Part shown: in pieces, positions 33,737 to 42,617 of the stretch | Layout of the letters: every line of letters starts with the position of its first letter | How positions within the stretch are numbered: the first letter of the stretch is position 1 | Assembly (NCBI RefSeq): GCF_008831545.1 | Contig: NZ_CP044523.1 | Coordinates: forward strand, 3,162,001 to 3,226,000 | Direction of reading: 5' to 3' | Source of the DNA: Halorussus halophilus | Lineage (GTDB): Archaea > Halobacteriota > Halobacteria > Halobacteriales > Haladaptataceae | DNA: 64,000 nt | Notes under the pieces: generated by a model | Told to the model about the DNA's origin: nothing | Databases searched by the model: none | The model's input: only the letters and a program-made list of their open reading frames with translations | Position numbers and translations under genes: made by a program

Positions 33737-34015
33737 CTACCACGTCTCGATGCGACCTGCGCGTACGTCTTCGACACAGCCACGGCAGTCGGGGTGTTCC
33801 TCCTCGAAACACTCCGGTCGCGCCTCTGCGTCGAGCGAGACGGCCCGCCGCTCGACGTGGCGACGGCAGACGATACGGGCGCGGCCCTCCTCGTCCTGTG
33901 GGAGTTCCGAGAGCGCGCTCTGCCGAGCGTCGGCGTAGGCCCGCTTGGCGTCTTCGTACTGTCGCCCCGCCGAGCGTATCTTCGACCGGAGGAAGTTCTG
34001 AAGGCGGTCGTCCAT
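33737..34015 (-). CDS. Small cysteine-containing haloarchaeal protein, 92 aa
   Basis: From ATG 34015 the protein begins MDDRLQNFLRSKIRSAGRQY and ends CFEEEHPDCRGCVEDVRAG. The cysteines C..H..C..C at the C terminus suggest a metal site. A haloarchaeal family with the same RSxxRSAG..YxxA and ..DCRGCVED patterns is known from genomes without function (possibly DUF7091). It is directly upstream of the guanylyltransferase gene (2-bp gap) and may be in its operon. Confidence 0.7.
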   Translation of the reverse strand: MDDRLQNFLRSKIRSAGRQYEDAKRAYADARQSALSELPQDEEGRARIVCRRHVERRAVSLDAEARPECFEEEHPDCRGCVEDVRAGRIETW

Positions 34016-34157
34016 TTGTCGGTGCTTGTGCCCGCGGAAAGATAGGCTTTGTTCGTGGGGAACGGGCAACCGTGCGACAGGAGTCTGCTGTCGTGGTGGC
34101 TCGAAGGGGGCGACAAATCACGAAAGAAAGTCATGGCAGGACGATGACTACGGTCGT

Positions 34158-34547
34158 GTGAACCGCCGTGTCTTCCTCGATGCCCTCTGTACGACCGCCG
34201 TCCTCGGAAGCACGAGCGGTTGTCTCTCCGGCGGGTCTCGCTCCGACGAAGCCGACATCTCGACGCTCGAAGTGTGGAATTCAGACGATTCAAAGCGTAT
34301 ATTCACCGTTGAGCTATTCGATTCTTCGGATGAGAAGACATTTGAAAAGACAGTAGAACTCCCCAAAACGTCAAGAGGTCATTACTCAAGGGAGGTATTC
34401 TCAGAAGCTCCTGACTCAGCGGCGAAAATTTGGGCGAATGTCGGTAACAAAACCGCCGAAAGAGAGCTTAAAGGATACGAAAAGCCGGTTTTACTGAGTG
34501 TGAAGTTCAACTCCGAGCATCAATTGGCAATCGCGGACTTCGTCTGA
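34158..34547 (+). CDS. Tat-type lipoprotein, AT-rich gene
   Basis: From GTG 34158 the 129-residue protein starts MNRRVFLDALCTTAVL (GTG read as Met), a twin-arginine signal, with a lipobox ending SGC (Cys about 24). The remaining 100 residues contain EVWNSDDSKRIFTVELFDSSDEKTF-like beta-strand segments. The coding DNA after about 34260 is clearly richer in A and T than neighbouring genes, which suggests horizontal acquisition. It probably anchors an Ig-like domain outside the membrane. No family is recognised. Confidence 0.7.
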   Translation: MNRRVFLDALCTTAVLGSTSGCLSGGSRSDEADISTLEVWNSDDSKRIFTVELFDSSDEKTFEKTVELPKTSRGHYSREVFSEAPDSAAKIWANVGNKTAERELKGYEKPVLLSVKFNSEHQLAIADFV

Positions 34548-34585
34548 GCGACCGTTCGGCCGAAAGGGTTCGACGGAATGGAGCT

Positions 34586-34831
34586 TCACTGCTTCACCAA
34601 GTCGATGGTGCGGAACATCGCGTAGAGCAGTACGCCGACGAGAACTGCCAGCGCGAGCACGTCCACGAGAAGTGGCAAATCCGGCACGTGTTCGTGGACG
34701 ATTGCCGACCCGCGAAGGTAGAGGACGACCGCGCCGATGAACAGAGCAATCACGAGCGGGACACCGAGGAAGTACTCGACGGGGCCGCTCGAACGGATGT
34801 CTTCGCCCGGTGACCCAGTATCTCCCGACAT
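34586..34831 (-). CDS. Small two-span membrane protein, 81 aa
   Basis: The protein starts MSGDTGSPGEDIRSSGPVEY and has two hydrophobic segments (about 21-40 and 52-74), ending FRTIDLVKQ. It resembles the many small haloarchaeal membrane proteins with an acidic N terminus. No function is known. Confidence 0.65.
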   Translation of the reverse strand: MSGDTGSPGEDIRSSGPVEYFLGVPLVIALFIGAVVLYLRGSAIVHEHVPDLPLLVDVLALAVLVGVLLYAMFRTIDLVKQ

Positions 34832-34905
34832 TGTATCGGGGGTATTCGTGAGTCGGGTGTAAGTTTTGTGTCCGAAAACCAGTTTCTGCTCGTTTGGAAG
34901 TTCGT

Positions 34906-35337
34906 CTACGGCGCGAATGGATTCGTCGCAGTCTGGAGGCGAGAGACCGACTCCAGCGCGTCGAAGTCGTCGTCTAGACTGTAGAGGTACTCGATGTCCG
35001 TTCGGTTCATGTACGCCGCGAGGACCGCGTCTACGAACGCGATACCGTCGAACCTATAGAACAGTTCTACTGCGCGTGCAAAGTCGTCTTCCGTCGTGTG
35101 TACAAGTCGGAATCCTGTACCGTGGTCGAGTCGTTCGTAGGTGTCGAGGGCGAGTTCGTGGCTGTACCGCCCATGAAGGAGATTCAGGACTTCCGCGACG
35201 ACGTACTCCGTGACATGAGCCTCCGGTAACGTCCCATGGTCGATGCCAGAAACGATAGCATCGCTGGAGTCGTATCGTTCGTCGTCTTCGTTGTGCGACG
35301 CTATCAACACGTTCGAGTCGATGACGACAGCAGTCAT
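34906..35337 (-). CDS. PIN-domain RNase (VapC-like toxin)
   Basis: The 143-residue protein begins MTAVVIDSNVLIASHNEDDE, with the first catalytic Asp in IDSNVL. It has Glu in EYVVAEVLNLL (about 43-53) and the distal Asp pair in FVDAVLAAYMNRTDIEYLYSLDDDFD, the acidic residues of a PIN nuclease. Toxins of this group cut tRNA or mRNA. It overlaps the AbrB-type antitoxin gene by 4 bp, giving a standard antitoxin-toxin order. Confidence 0.85.
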   Translation of the reverse strand: MTAVVIDSNVLIASHNEDDERYDSSDAIVSGIDHGTLPEAHVTEYVVAEVLNLLHGRYSHELALDTYERLDHGTGFRLVHTTEDDFARAVELFYRFDGIAFVDAVLAAYMNRTDIEYLYSLDDDFDALESVSRLQTATNPFAP

Positions 35338-35591
35338 CGGGAATCTAGACCGAGCGTGTCGTCCGGAACGTCGCCCAACGAAACCGTCGGCGCGTCGTCG
35401 AAGACGCCGTACTCTCCTTCGACGACTTCCACCCGGAGGTCGCCGTCTTCGGTGAGGACCCACTCCACGCTGTCGCCAGGTTCAAGGTCGAGTCGTTCGC
35501 GCACTCGGCGCGGGATAGTGACTGCGTAGTCGTCTTCGACTCGCGTCTCGTCGCGTGTTTCGCCGTCGTCACGCGTCTCGTCGGTAGCCAT
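35334..35591 (-). CDS. AbrB/MazE-type antitoxin
   Basis: The 85-residue protein has an acidic N terminus, then the swapped-hairpin DNA-binding core DDYAVTIPRRVRERLDLEPGDSVEWVLTEDG (about 21-51) of the AbrB/SpoVT family. The tail (about 60-85) would bind the PIN toxin encoded directly after it. Such antitoxins bind their own promoter, probably in the 131 bp upstream. Confidence 0.85.
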   Translation of the reverse strand: MATDETRDDGETRDETRVEDDYAVTIPRRVRERLDLEPGDSVEWVLTEDGDLRVEVVEGEYGVFDDAPTVSLGDVPDDTLGLDSR

Positions 35592-35722
35592 GGTGTGGGC
35601 TGGTTACGTTCTGGTATAAGAACCTTCAGAGAAATAAGCGTTCGTCCGCGGAAGACGATTTACGACGAAAAGTCGCCAGTCACCCAACGCTTAATCCGCT
35701 CTCGTCCGACACCCAAACGCGA

Positions 35723-36391
35723 ATGCTCCCGCACATAGATTTGCACACTTACCTTCTGTTCGTCGGGGCCGCAGTCACGCTCATTCTGATGCCCGGCCCC
35801 GACACCGTCTTCGTCCTCACGCAGGGCGTCGGCGCAGGGAAACGAAGCGGTCTCGCCTCTGCGCTGGGAGTCAGCACCGGTATCCTCGTTCACACGACCG
35901 CCGCCGCGGTCGGTCTCGCCGCACTCCTCCGAACCTCCGCGCTGGCTTTCTCCGTCATCAAGTACGCGGGAGCGGCCTACCTCCTCTATCTCGGCGCGAA
36001 GACGCTCTGGGGCGGCGGCGAGTTGGACGACCTCGGAAGCCTCGACACTTCGACTGAAATCACTGACACCGAACTCCGACAGGGCTACCTCCGGGGCGTC
36101 ACCGTCAACGTCCTCAATCCGAAGGTCGCGCTGTTCTTCCTCGCGCTCCTCCCGCAGTTCGTCGGGTCGGGGGCAGGGTCCGCTTCGGGCGCGGGCACGA
36201 CGCTCGAAATGCTCGCGCTCGGTGGCACCTACGCAATCCTAACCGCGCTGTATCTCGGCACTGTCGGCCTGCTCTCGGGTGGCGTCCGGAGCGCGTTCCA
36301 GACGCGGCCGCGACTCGCCGACGGTCTGCGCTGGCTTTCGGGAAGCGTCCTCGTCGCACTTGGCGCGGTACTGGCGTTGGAGTCGCGCTGA
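35723..36391 (+). CDS. LysE-family translocator
   Basis: The 222-residue membrane protein has six hydrophobic segments and the RhtB/LysE signature LMPGPDTVFVLTQGVGAGKRSGLASALGVSTG near residues 24-56. The later NVLNPKVALFFLALLPQFV is also diagnostic. It probably exports amino acids or related metabolites. The substrate is unknown. Confidence 0.9.
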   Translation: MLPHIDLHTYLLFVGAAVTLILMPGPDTVFVLTQGVGAGKRSGLASALGVSTGILVHTTAAAVGLAALLRTSALAFSVIKYAGAAYLLYLGAKTLWGGGELDDLGSLDTSTEITDTELRQGYLRGVTVNVLNPKVALFFLALLPQFVGSGAGSASGAGTTLEMLALGGTYAILTALYLGTVGLLSGGVRSAFQTRPRLADGLRWLSGSVLVALGAVLALESR

Positions 36392-36422
36392 GTGGGACTG
36401 AGGGGAGTTGAAGAGCGGAGGA

Positions 36423-36457
36423 TTTCACTTTCACTCTGGTTGCGTAGACTTTTATAC
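36423..36457 (+). promoter_or_regulatory. rpa promoter: TTTCACTTTCA motif plus TATA box
   Basis: TTTCACTTTCACTCTGGT begins at 36423 and the TATA box TTTATACC at 36451. The motif differs from the radA copy by one base over 18 and has nearly the same distance to TATA (28 versus 29 bp). The start codon lies 61 bp after the TATA box, so this mRNA has a short leader. Confidence 0.6.
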
Positions 36458-36517
36458 CATGCAGCACTAACCCGTCAGGTGTCTCCCACTGAAAACGAAG
36501 CGGAGACGGAGCAAACC

Positions 36518-37453
36518 ATGAGTGAAGTGCATCAGCACGCCGAAGAGATACGCGAACAGTTCTCCGACCATTTAGATATCACAGTCGAGGAGGTCGAGGA
36601 GCGCCTCGACAACCTCGTCAACGAATACCGAGTCCCCATGGAGGAGGCCCGACGGAGCGTCGTCAGTCACTACCTCGACGAGGCAGGTCTCGAACGCGAC
36701 GAGATTCGAAGCGGTGGCGGCGGCACCGACCAAGTCAAGGTCGAAGACATCGACCAAGACGAGCAGTGGATCAGCCTCACCGCGAAAGTCGTGGACCTCT
36801 GGGACCCCCGAAGCGACGCTGTGGGCCAAGTCGGCCTGCTCGGCGACGAGACGGGCACCACCAAGTTCACCAAGTGGGCCAAATCCGACCTCCCAGAACT
36901 CGAAGAGGGCAAAGTGTACCACTTCGGGAACCTCGTCACCGACGAGTACCAGGGCAACTACTCGGTGAAGCTCAACCGCACGACCACCATCGAGGAAACC
37001 GAGGAAGACATCGAAGTCGGCGACGACACCGCCGAAATCGAAGGTGCCTTGGTGGACATTCAGAGCGGCAGCGGACTCATCAAGCGGTGTCCCATGGAGG
37101 ACTGTACGCGCGTGCTACAGAACGGCCGCTGTTCGGAACACGGCGAACAGGACGGCGAGTTCGACCTGCGAATCAAAGGCGTCCTCGACGACGGCAACGA
37201 CGTCCACGAGGTCATCTTCAACAAGGAGGCCACCGAGGAGTTCACCGGCATCGGCCTTCAGGAAGCACAGGACATGGCGATGGACGCGCTCGACACAACC
37301 GTCGTCGCTGAAGAGATGCGAGAGAAGACGCTCGGCCGCTACTACCGCGTGAGCGGTCCCACGATGGGACGCTACGTCCTCGCGAACGACGTAGAGACGC
37401 TGGCCGGGCCGACAGATGCAGAGGACGTGCTTATCAAAGCGAGGTCGATCTGA
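36518..37453 (+). CDS. rpa: Replication protein A (RPA), single-stranded DNA-binding
   Basis: The 311-residue protein contains OB folds: one around residues 70-160 (DEQWISLTAKVVDLWDPR, GLLGDETGTTKFTKW, YHFGNLVTDEYQGNYSVKLNR) and a second near 180-290 with an embedded zinc-finger CPMEDCTRVLQNGRCSEHG. This matches archaeal RPA with a C-terminal zinc motif, and in length the Haloferax Rpa3 type. It binds ssDNA during replication and repair. Start ATG 36518 fits the family N terminus (MSEVHQHAEEI). A partner gene begins 2 bp downstream. Confidence 0.92.
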   Translation: MSEVHQHAEEIREQFSDHLDITVEEVEERLDNLVNEYRVPMEEARRSVVSHYLDEAGLERDEIRSGGGGTDQVKVEDIDQDEQWISLTAKVVDLWDPRSDAVGQVGLLGDETGTTKFTKWAKSDLPELEEGKVYHFGNLVTDEYQGNYSVKLNRTTTIEETEEDIEVGDDTAEIEGALVDIQSGSGLIKRCPMEDCTRVLQNGRCSEHGEQDGEFDLRIKGVLDDGNDVHEVIFNKEATEEFTGIGLQEAQDMAMDALDTTVVAEEMREKTLGRYYRVSGPTMGRYVLANDVETLAGPTDAEDVLIKARSI

Positions 37454-37454
37454 C

Positions 37455-38138
37455 ATGAGTGGAACCCCAATGCGAGAAGTCGCCCGCCGCGTGTTCGCGG
37501 GCGAGTTCAACGATTCGACGCACACGTTCAAGGAGTCAGACGAGGAGCGCGCCCCGGTGTACGCTCTCCTACCGACGGGCGAGCGGGCCAACCGCATCTT
37601 CTTCGTCGGCACGCTGACCGAGACCGAAGACATCGGCGACGACAGCGAGTACTGGCAGGGCCGCGTCGTAGACCCGAACGGCGACCCGTTCTTCGTCTAC
37701 GCCGGGCAGTACCAGCCGGAAGCCGCGAGCATGCTTCGGGAACTCGAACCGCCAGCGTACGTCGCCATCACCGGCAAGCCACGGACCTACGAGACCGACG
37801 ACGGCAACACCAACGTCTCCGTCCGACCGGAGTCCATCACCGAAGTCGATGCGGCCACGCGCGACCGCTGGGTCGCCGAGACCGCAGAGCGCACGCTCGA
37901 ACGCATCGAAGCGTTCAGCGACGGAGAGACGTCGGAGACGTCTCCCGAAGGCGGCACCGCCGCCGTAGGCAACGAGTACGCCCGGATGGCCGAACAGGAG
38001 TACGACCTGCCGCCCGAGCAGTACAAGACGCTGGTCATCTCGGCACTGGAGAGTCTCGAAGACGAGCAGGCCGACGGTGGCACCGACGACTCGGCGTCGG
38101 AGACAGACACCGAATCAGAACCTGAACCGCAGGTGTAA
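37455..38138 (+). CDS. RPA-associated protein
   Basis: The 227-residue protein starts MSGTPMREVARRVFAGEFND and has an OB-fold-like core (YALLPTGERANRIFFVGTLTETEDIGDDSEYWQGRVVD), followed by an acidic Ser/Glu tail. This is the COG3390 family that is co-encoded with RPA in haloarchaea and forms a complex with it. The start is 2 bp after the rpa stop. A 12-bp stem follows 10 bp after the stop. Confidence 0.9.
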   Translation: MSGTPMREVARRVFAGEFNDSTHTFKESDEERAPVYALLPTGERANRIFFVGTLTETEDIGDDSEYWQGRVVDPNGDPFFVYAGQYQPEAASMLRELEPPAYVAITGKPRTYETDDGNTNVSVRPESITEVDAATRDRWVAETAERTLERIEAFSDGETSETSPEGGTAAVGNEYARMAEQEYDLPPEQYKTLVISALESLEDEQADGGTDDSASETDTESEPEPQV

Positions 38139-38147
38139 GCCTGTGAC

Positions 38148-38174
38148 GACGCGCGAGTCGGAGACTCGCGCGTC
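38148..38174 (+). terminator. Perfect 12-bp hairpin after the rpa operon
   Basis: GACGCGCGAGTC (38148-38159) pairs with GACTCGCGCGTC (38163-38174) around a 3-nt loop, 10 bp after the RPA-partner stop codon. No T-tract follows. A second 9-bp stem (38442-38450 with 38462-38470) stands in the same intergenic region. Bases 38139-38521 contain no supported gene. Confidence 0.5.
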
Positions 38175-38521
38175 TCGTATCTCGGGTCGTCCCGCGGCGA
38201 GACGAACCGAGACGTGTACGAAATCGACCGCGTTCTGCCGGGGGCAGAACGAGACGGAAACCATCTTTCGGGGGTGAGTGGGACGAGGAGGAACCTACGC
38301 AGTAGCGAGCGAACAGAAATACGAGTAGCCCAGCGACCACGACGCGAAACGTCCGGGTGGGCCAGCACCCGCACGCTGGGCATACCTGCGAGGAAGCCCA
38401 ATGACACACCACACGGCATACCTACAAGAAGCTACGGGGGTGAGTGCGGGCGCGAGACGCACCCGCACTCGACGTGACCGCGCTCGGCGAGCGTGCCCGA
38501 CGTGTCGCCGAGCATGCCACC

Positions 38522-38812
38522 ATGCCCGACGAGCGTGAGTCGCCCAGCGGCGGGTGGCACGAAGTCTACGACGAGATGGCCGCCGAAACGAGGATAGAAG
38601 ACGCGACTCGCCGCTGTCCCACCTGCGGGCGCGACTGCGATAACGTCGTTAGAGACGTGTACGACTGCGCAGAACACGGGTTATTTCGGCCCACTGCGAG
38701 CGAGCGCGCTGGTCAGTGCCCGGCGCGCAGCGACGAGCGCGAAGGAAGCGAAGAGTGCGACGACGAGGAGCACGAAGAATCAGAAAATAGACCGCCGTGG
38801 GCAGACGACTGA
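38522..38812 (+). CDS. Zinc-finger-like acidic protein, 96 aa
   Basis: From ATG 38522 the protein begins MPDERESPSGGWHEVYDEMA. It has a CPTCGRDC..C..H cluster (CPTCGRDCDNVVRDVYDCAEHG) near residues 31-52, and an acidic tail with PPWADD. It reads like a haloarchaeal zinc-ribbon protein of unknown role. The frame is open further upstream to 38444, but that part covers a hairpin. It is convergent with hutH, whose stop touches it. Confidence 0.6.
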   Translation: MPDERESPSGGWHEVYDEMAAETRIEDATRRCPTCGRDCDNVVRDVYDCAEHGLFRPTASERAGQCPARSDEREGSEECDDEEHEESENRPPWADD

Positions 38813-40393
38813 CTACGCCAACTGTCCGCCGAGCGCGTCTTCGACGCGCTCTTCCAGCAGGCCCGACCAGACGAGTGCGTCGGCGTCTTCGATGTCGTGG
38901 TGAATCGCCCGGTCGTCCCCGAGGTGGGGTACTACGTTCCGAACCGTCTCGTAGGCGGCGGCCGTGCCGACGCCGTGGTCGAGGTCTTCCTGGATGAAAT
39001 CCGCCGCCTGCGCACCGCAGAGCAGTTCGATTCCAACTATCGTGATGGCGTTCGAGACCGCAGAGCGCGCGTCGTAGGCACTCTGGGCGCTCATGCTCAC
39101 GTGGTCTTCCTGATTGCCGCTGACCGGCGTGTTGTCCATCGAGGGTCGCCCAGTCGCGCGATTCTCGTTGAGGAGCGCCGCGGCGGTGTACTGTGCGATC
39201 ATGTAGCCCGAGCGCAGGCCGCTCTTCTCGGTCAGGAACGCCGGGAGGTACTCTTCCTGAATGTTCGGGTTGACCATCCTGTCCACCCGGCGTTCGGAAA
39301 TCGCGGCGAGTTCGGTAATCGCGTTCGTCAGGTAGTCCAACGGGAGCGCGAGCGGGTCGCCGTGGAAGTTGCCGCCCGAGAGGACCGCCGCGTTCTCGGT
39401 GCCGCTGGCGCGTGGGTCCGTCTCGTCGGCGTCGAAGATGAGCGGGTTGTCCGTCGCGCTGTTCAACTCGACTTCGACCGCTTCGCGGAGATGTCGAACC
39501 GCGTCCCGGACTGCGCCGTGGACCTGCGGCAGACACCGGAGCGAGTAGGCGTCCTGCACGCGGTCGCAGTTGCGATGGGACTCCACGATTTCGGAGTCTT
39601 CGGTGAGTCGCTTGACGTTACGCGCGCTCTCGGCGTGGCCCTGATGCGGCCGAATCGCGGCGATGGACTGGTCAGAGGACGCCGTGGTGCCCATCGTCAC
39701 TTCGGTCGTGAGCGCGCCTGCCACGTCTGCGGCCCGAATGGCACGCTCTGCGTCCACGACGGCGAGCGCGGCCAGTCCGGCAGACAACTGGGTGCCGTTG
39801 ATGAGCGCGATGCCTTCCTTGGCTTTCAGCGTGAGCGGGTCGAGTTCGGCGGCGGCGAGTGCTTCGTCGCCGGGCAGTCGTCTGTTCTCGTCGCCACTCT
39901 CCACGTCGGCTTGCCCCTCGCCAATCAACACGAGCGCGAGGTGTGCCAGCGGCGCGAGGTCGCCGCTCGCACCGAGACTACCACGGGACTTGACGACTGG
40001 GTGAATTCCGTCGTTCAGCATCGAGACGAGTTGGTCGATGACGGCTTCTCTGACGCCCGAATAGCCCTTCACGAGCGCGTTGACTCGCCCGAGCATCATC
40101 GCTCGGACTTCTTCGCGGCCCAACTCGCGGCCCGCGCCAGCGGCGTGGCTTCGCACGAGGTTCAACTGAAGGCGTTCGATGTCCTCGCGCGGAATGCGTT
40201 CGTCCACGAGTTCGCCGAAGCCCGTATTAACCCCGTACACTGGTTCGCCGCTCTCGACTACTTCTTCGACCCGCTCGCGGGCAGTTCGGACCTTCTCGCG
40301 CGCCTCGTCCGGGACGGCGACCGGTTCGTCGTCGCGAGCGACCGCCGCGACGTCTTCTGGCGTCAGAGACTCGCCGTCGAGGCGGACCGTCAT
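38813..40393 (-). CDS. hutH: Histidine ammonia-lyase HutH
   Basis: The 526-residue enzyme converts histidine to urocanate and ammonia. All catalytic residues are present: Tyr53 (PVYGVNTGFG), His83 (RSHA), the MIO-forming Ala142-Ser143-Gly144 in GSLGASGDL, Asn199 (ALINGTQ), Tyr283 and Arg286 (DAYSLR), Phe343 and Glu429 (NQEDH). It is the last gene of a four-gene minus-strand operon hutU-hutG-hutI-hutH with 4-bp overlaps. It also serves as the reference for the MIO-less paralogue at 49360. Confidence 0.97.
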   Translation of the reverse strand: MTVRLDGESLTPEDVAAVARDDEPVAVPDEAREKVRTARERVEEVVESGEPVYGVNTGFGELVDERIPREDIERLQLNLVRSHAAGAGRELGREEVRAMMLGRVNALVKGYSGVREAVIDQLVSMLNDGIHPVVKSRGSLGASGDLAPLAHLALVLIGEGQADVESGDENRRLPGDEALAAAELDPLTLKAKEGIALINGTQLSAGLAALAVVDAERAIRAADVAGALTTEVTMGTTASSDQSIAAIRPHQGHAESARNVKRLTEDSEIVESHRNCDRVQDAYSLRCLPQVHGAVRDAVRHLREAVEVELNSATDNPLIFDADETDPRASGTENAAVLSGGNFHGDPLALPLDYLTNAITELAAISERRVDRMVNPNIQEEYLPAFLTEKSGLRSGYMIAQYTAAALLNENRATGRPSMDNTPVSGNQEDHVSMSAQSAYDARSAVSNAITIVGIELLCGAQAADFIQEDLDHGVGTAAAYETVRNVVPHLGDDRAIHHDIEDADALVWSGLLEERVEDALGGQLA

Positions 40394-41685
40394 CGGGTCA
40401 CCTCCGCTTCTCCTGACTCGTCGTGAACCACTTTCCCGTCTTTCAGCACCGTCTCGACGGCGTTCACGCCGAAGTTGTACGGCACGTGGACGTAGCTTGG
40501 CGCGTCCAGAATCGCCATGTCTGCCGGTGAGCTTTCCCGGAGGGTACCGACCGACTCCGGCAAGTCGAGGGCCTTCGCGGCGTTGCTGGTCGAAGCGACC
40601 AGTGCCTCCGCCGGGGTCATCCCCATCTCGACGCAGGAGAGCGAGTTTGCAAAGCCCATGCTCTGACTGTAGCAGTTCGGATTGAAGTCCGTGGCAACTG
40701 CGACCGGTGCGCCCGCGTCGAGGAACGCACGGGCGTCAGCGTACTCCGCGCCAAGGCCGAACGCCGTGCCGGGCAGAAGGACCGGGACTACGTCGTTCTC
40801 CACGAGCGCGGCGATGTCGTCCTCGTCAGAGTACAATAGGTGGTCGGCACTCGTTGCGCCGATTTCGGCGGCTAGTTGCGTGCCGCCGATGTGCGCGAGT
40901 TCTTCGGCGTGGACTTTAGGCGTCATGCCTGCTTCCTCGCCTGTTTTCAATACTCGTCGGGACTGCTCGACGCTGAAGACGCCCTCCTCGCAGAACACGT
41001 CGCAGAACTCCGCGATTCCTTGGTCGGCGACGGCCGGAATCTGCTCGTTGACGACTTCCGCGACGTATTCGTCGGTGTCCATCTCCTGTGGTACCGCGTG
41101 GGCACCCATGAACGTCGGCACCACGTCTACGGGATGGCGAGTGTCGGCCCGGTCGATTACGTCGAGCATCCGGAGTTCCGTCTCGGTGTCGAGTCCGTAG
41201 CCTGACTTCACCTCGACGGTAGTCGTCCCGTGGGCCAGCATCGTGTCGAGGTGGTCGAGCAGGTTGTCGAGCAACTGCTGGTTGGTGGCCTCTCTGGTGG
41301 CTTTGACGGTTCGGAGAATTCCGCCGCCGTCTTCCAGAATCTCTTGGTACGTCTTGCCCTGCAACTTCGCTTCGAACTCGTCGGAGCGGTCGCCCGCGAA
41401 GAGGGCGTGCGTGTGCGGGTCCACGAAACCGGGGAGGACGGCTTTGCCGCTGGCGTCGATAGCGTTCTCAGCGTTCTCCGGGGGGAACTCGCGGGTAACG
41501 GGACCACTGGGGCCGACCCGCGCAACCTCGCCGTCTTCGACGGCGATGGCCGCGTCGGTGTAGACGCCGAGCGGGCCGTCACGCTCGTCAGACTCGCGCG
41601 ACTCGCCTGACCCGGTTTCTGTTTCGGCCTTTCCTTCCACAGTCACGACTTCCGCGGCGTCGTAGACGACGGTCGTGAGCGTCAT
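40390..41685 (-). CDS. hutI: Imidazolonepropionase HutI
   Basis: The 431-residue amidohydrolase has the metal motif [16 protein letters not shown] and [19 protein letters not shown], and it hydrolyses imidazolone propionate to formiminoglutamate. ATG 41685 ([16 protein letters not shown]) matches the family start; the extension to 41781 is not credible. A Glu/Ser insert ([18 protein letters not shown]) follows the first strand. It overlaps hutH and hutG by 4 bp on both sides. Confidence 0.96.
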   Translation of the reverse strand: MTLTTVVYDAAEVVTVEGKAETETGSGESRESDERDGPLGVYTDAAIAVEDGEVARVGPSGPVTREFPPENAENAIDASGKAVLPGFVDPHTHALFAGDRSDEFEAKLQGKTYQEILEDGGGILRTVKATREATNQQLLDNLLDHLDTMLAHGTTTVEVKSGYGLDTETELRMLDVIDRADTRHPVDVVPTFMGAHAVPQEMDTDEYVAEVVNEQIPAVADQGIAEFCDVFCEEGVFSVEQSRRVLKTGEEAGMTPKVHAEELAHIGGTQLAAEIGATSADHLLYSDEDDIAALVENDVVPVLLPGTAFGLGAEYADARAFLDAGAPVAVATDFNPNCYSQSMGFANSLSCVEMGMTPAEALVASTSNAAKALDLPESVGTLRESSPADMAILDAPSYVHVPYNFGVNAVETVLKDGKVVHDESGEAEVTR

Positions 41686-42617
41686 CGATTTCCTCGCTTC
41701 GGTCGGGCACTCAGCAGGTGTGCGATTGCTCGCGCCCCGACTGTTGCTGTGCGACCGCCTTCGTCCAACGGCGGCGAACACTCGACGACTTCGAAGCCAG
41801 CGAGTCGGTTCTCGCTTCCGAGGAGGCGGAGCATCCGGAACAACTCACGAGACGTGATTCCGCCGGGCGTCGGCGCGCTGACTCCCGGTGCGGCCGGAGC
41901 GTCCAGCACGTCTAAATCGACGCTGACGTAGATGCGATCCACGCCACCCAGTGCATCGAGTGTGCGGTCCACGGCCTCGATGTCGTCGTCACCGACTTCT
42001 TCGGCAGTGATAACGTCGCCGCCCTGCTCGCGGACGTACTCGGCGTACTTCGTGGACGTCTCGAAGTGGCGCGCGCCGACGCAGGCGTAGGCGTCGAGTC
42101 CGGCCTCGTACAGTTGCCGGTAGGGCGTCCCGCTGGTCGGGTCGTCCCGGACCTCGCGCACGTCGAGATGTGCGTCGAAGTTGACGACGCCCACGGTGCC
42201 CTCGTCCAAGAGCGGCGCGACGTTCGGGAAACTCATCGAGTTGTCGCCGCCCAAGAAGACGGGGAACGCGTCGGTGTCGTGGACCTGCTCGGTGATGCTT
42301 CTGACTTGCTCTTGGAGGTCCGCGACTGTCGGCGACTCCGTGTCGCCGAACGTCACGTCGCCCAAGTCGGCAATCGAGCTAACGGGACCCGCGTCGAAGT
42401 GGTGGGTCTTCGTGCCCGCGAGTCGCTGGCGGAGTGCCTTCGGCCCGTCAGCGGCCCCCCTGCGGCCGATGACCGCCTTGTCGAACGGCTCGCCGACCAG
42501 CACGGTGTCGTAGTCGTCCGCTTCGTCGATGCTCGCCAGCTCGACGACGTGGCCGAACTGCTCGTCGTTGGAGTCGCTGGAGGTGCCCATCCAGTCGAAC
42601 GTACGTTCTCCCATCAT
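41682..42617 (-). CDS. hutG: Formimidoylglutamase HutG
   Basis: The 311-residue ureohydrolase (arginase fold) has the metal-binding blocks [20 protein letters not shown] and [10 protein letters not shown], and hydrolyses N-formimidoylglutamate to glutamate and formamide. This fixes the pathway variant: one-step hydrolysis, not the folate-dependent route. The start overlaps the hutU stop by 4 bp. Two consecutive ATGs are possible (42617 and 42614). Confidence 0.95.
   Translation of the reverse strand: MMGERTFDWMGTSSDSNDEQFGHVVELASIDEADDYDTVLVGEPFDKAVIGRRGAADGPKALRQRLAGTKTHHFDAGPVSSIADLGDVTFGDTESPTVADLQEQVRSITEQVHDTDAFPVFLGGDNSMSFPNVAPLLDEGTVGVVNFDAHLDVREVRDDPTSGTPYRQLYEAGLDAYACVGARHFETSTKYAEYVREQGGDVITAEEVGDDDIEAVDRTLDALGGVDRIYVSVDLDVLDAPAAPGVSAPTPGGITSRELFRMLRLLGSENRLAGFEVVECSPPLDEGGRTATVGARAIAHLLSARPKRGNR

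Noticed and set aside
38897-40426. 509-codon plus-strand frame across hutH
   Set aside because: Antisense to the clearly conserved HutH; the composition is Arg-rich and unlike a haloarchaeal protein.
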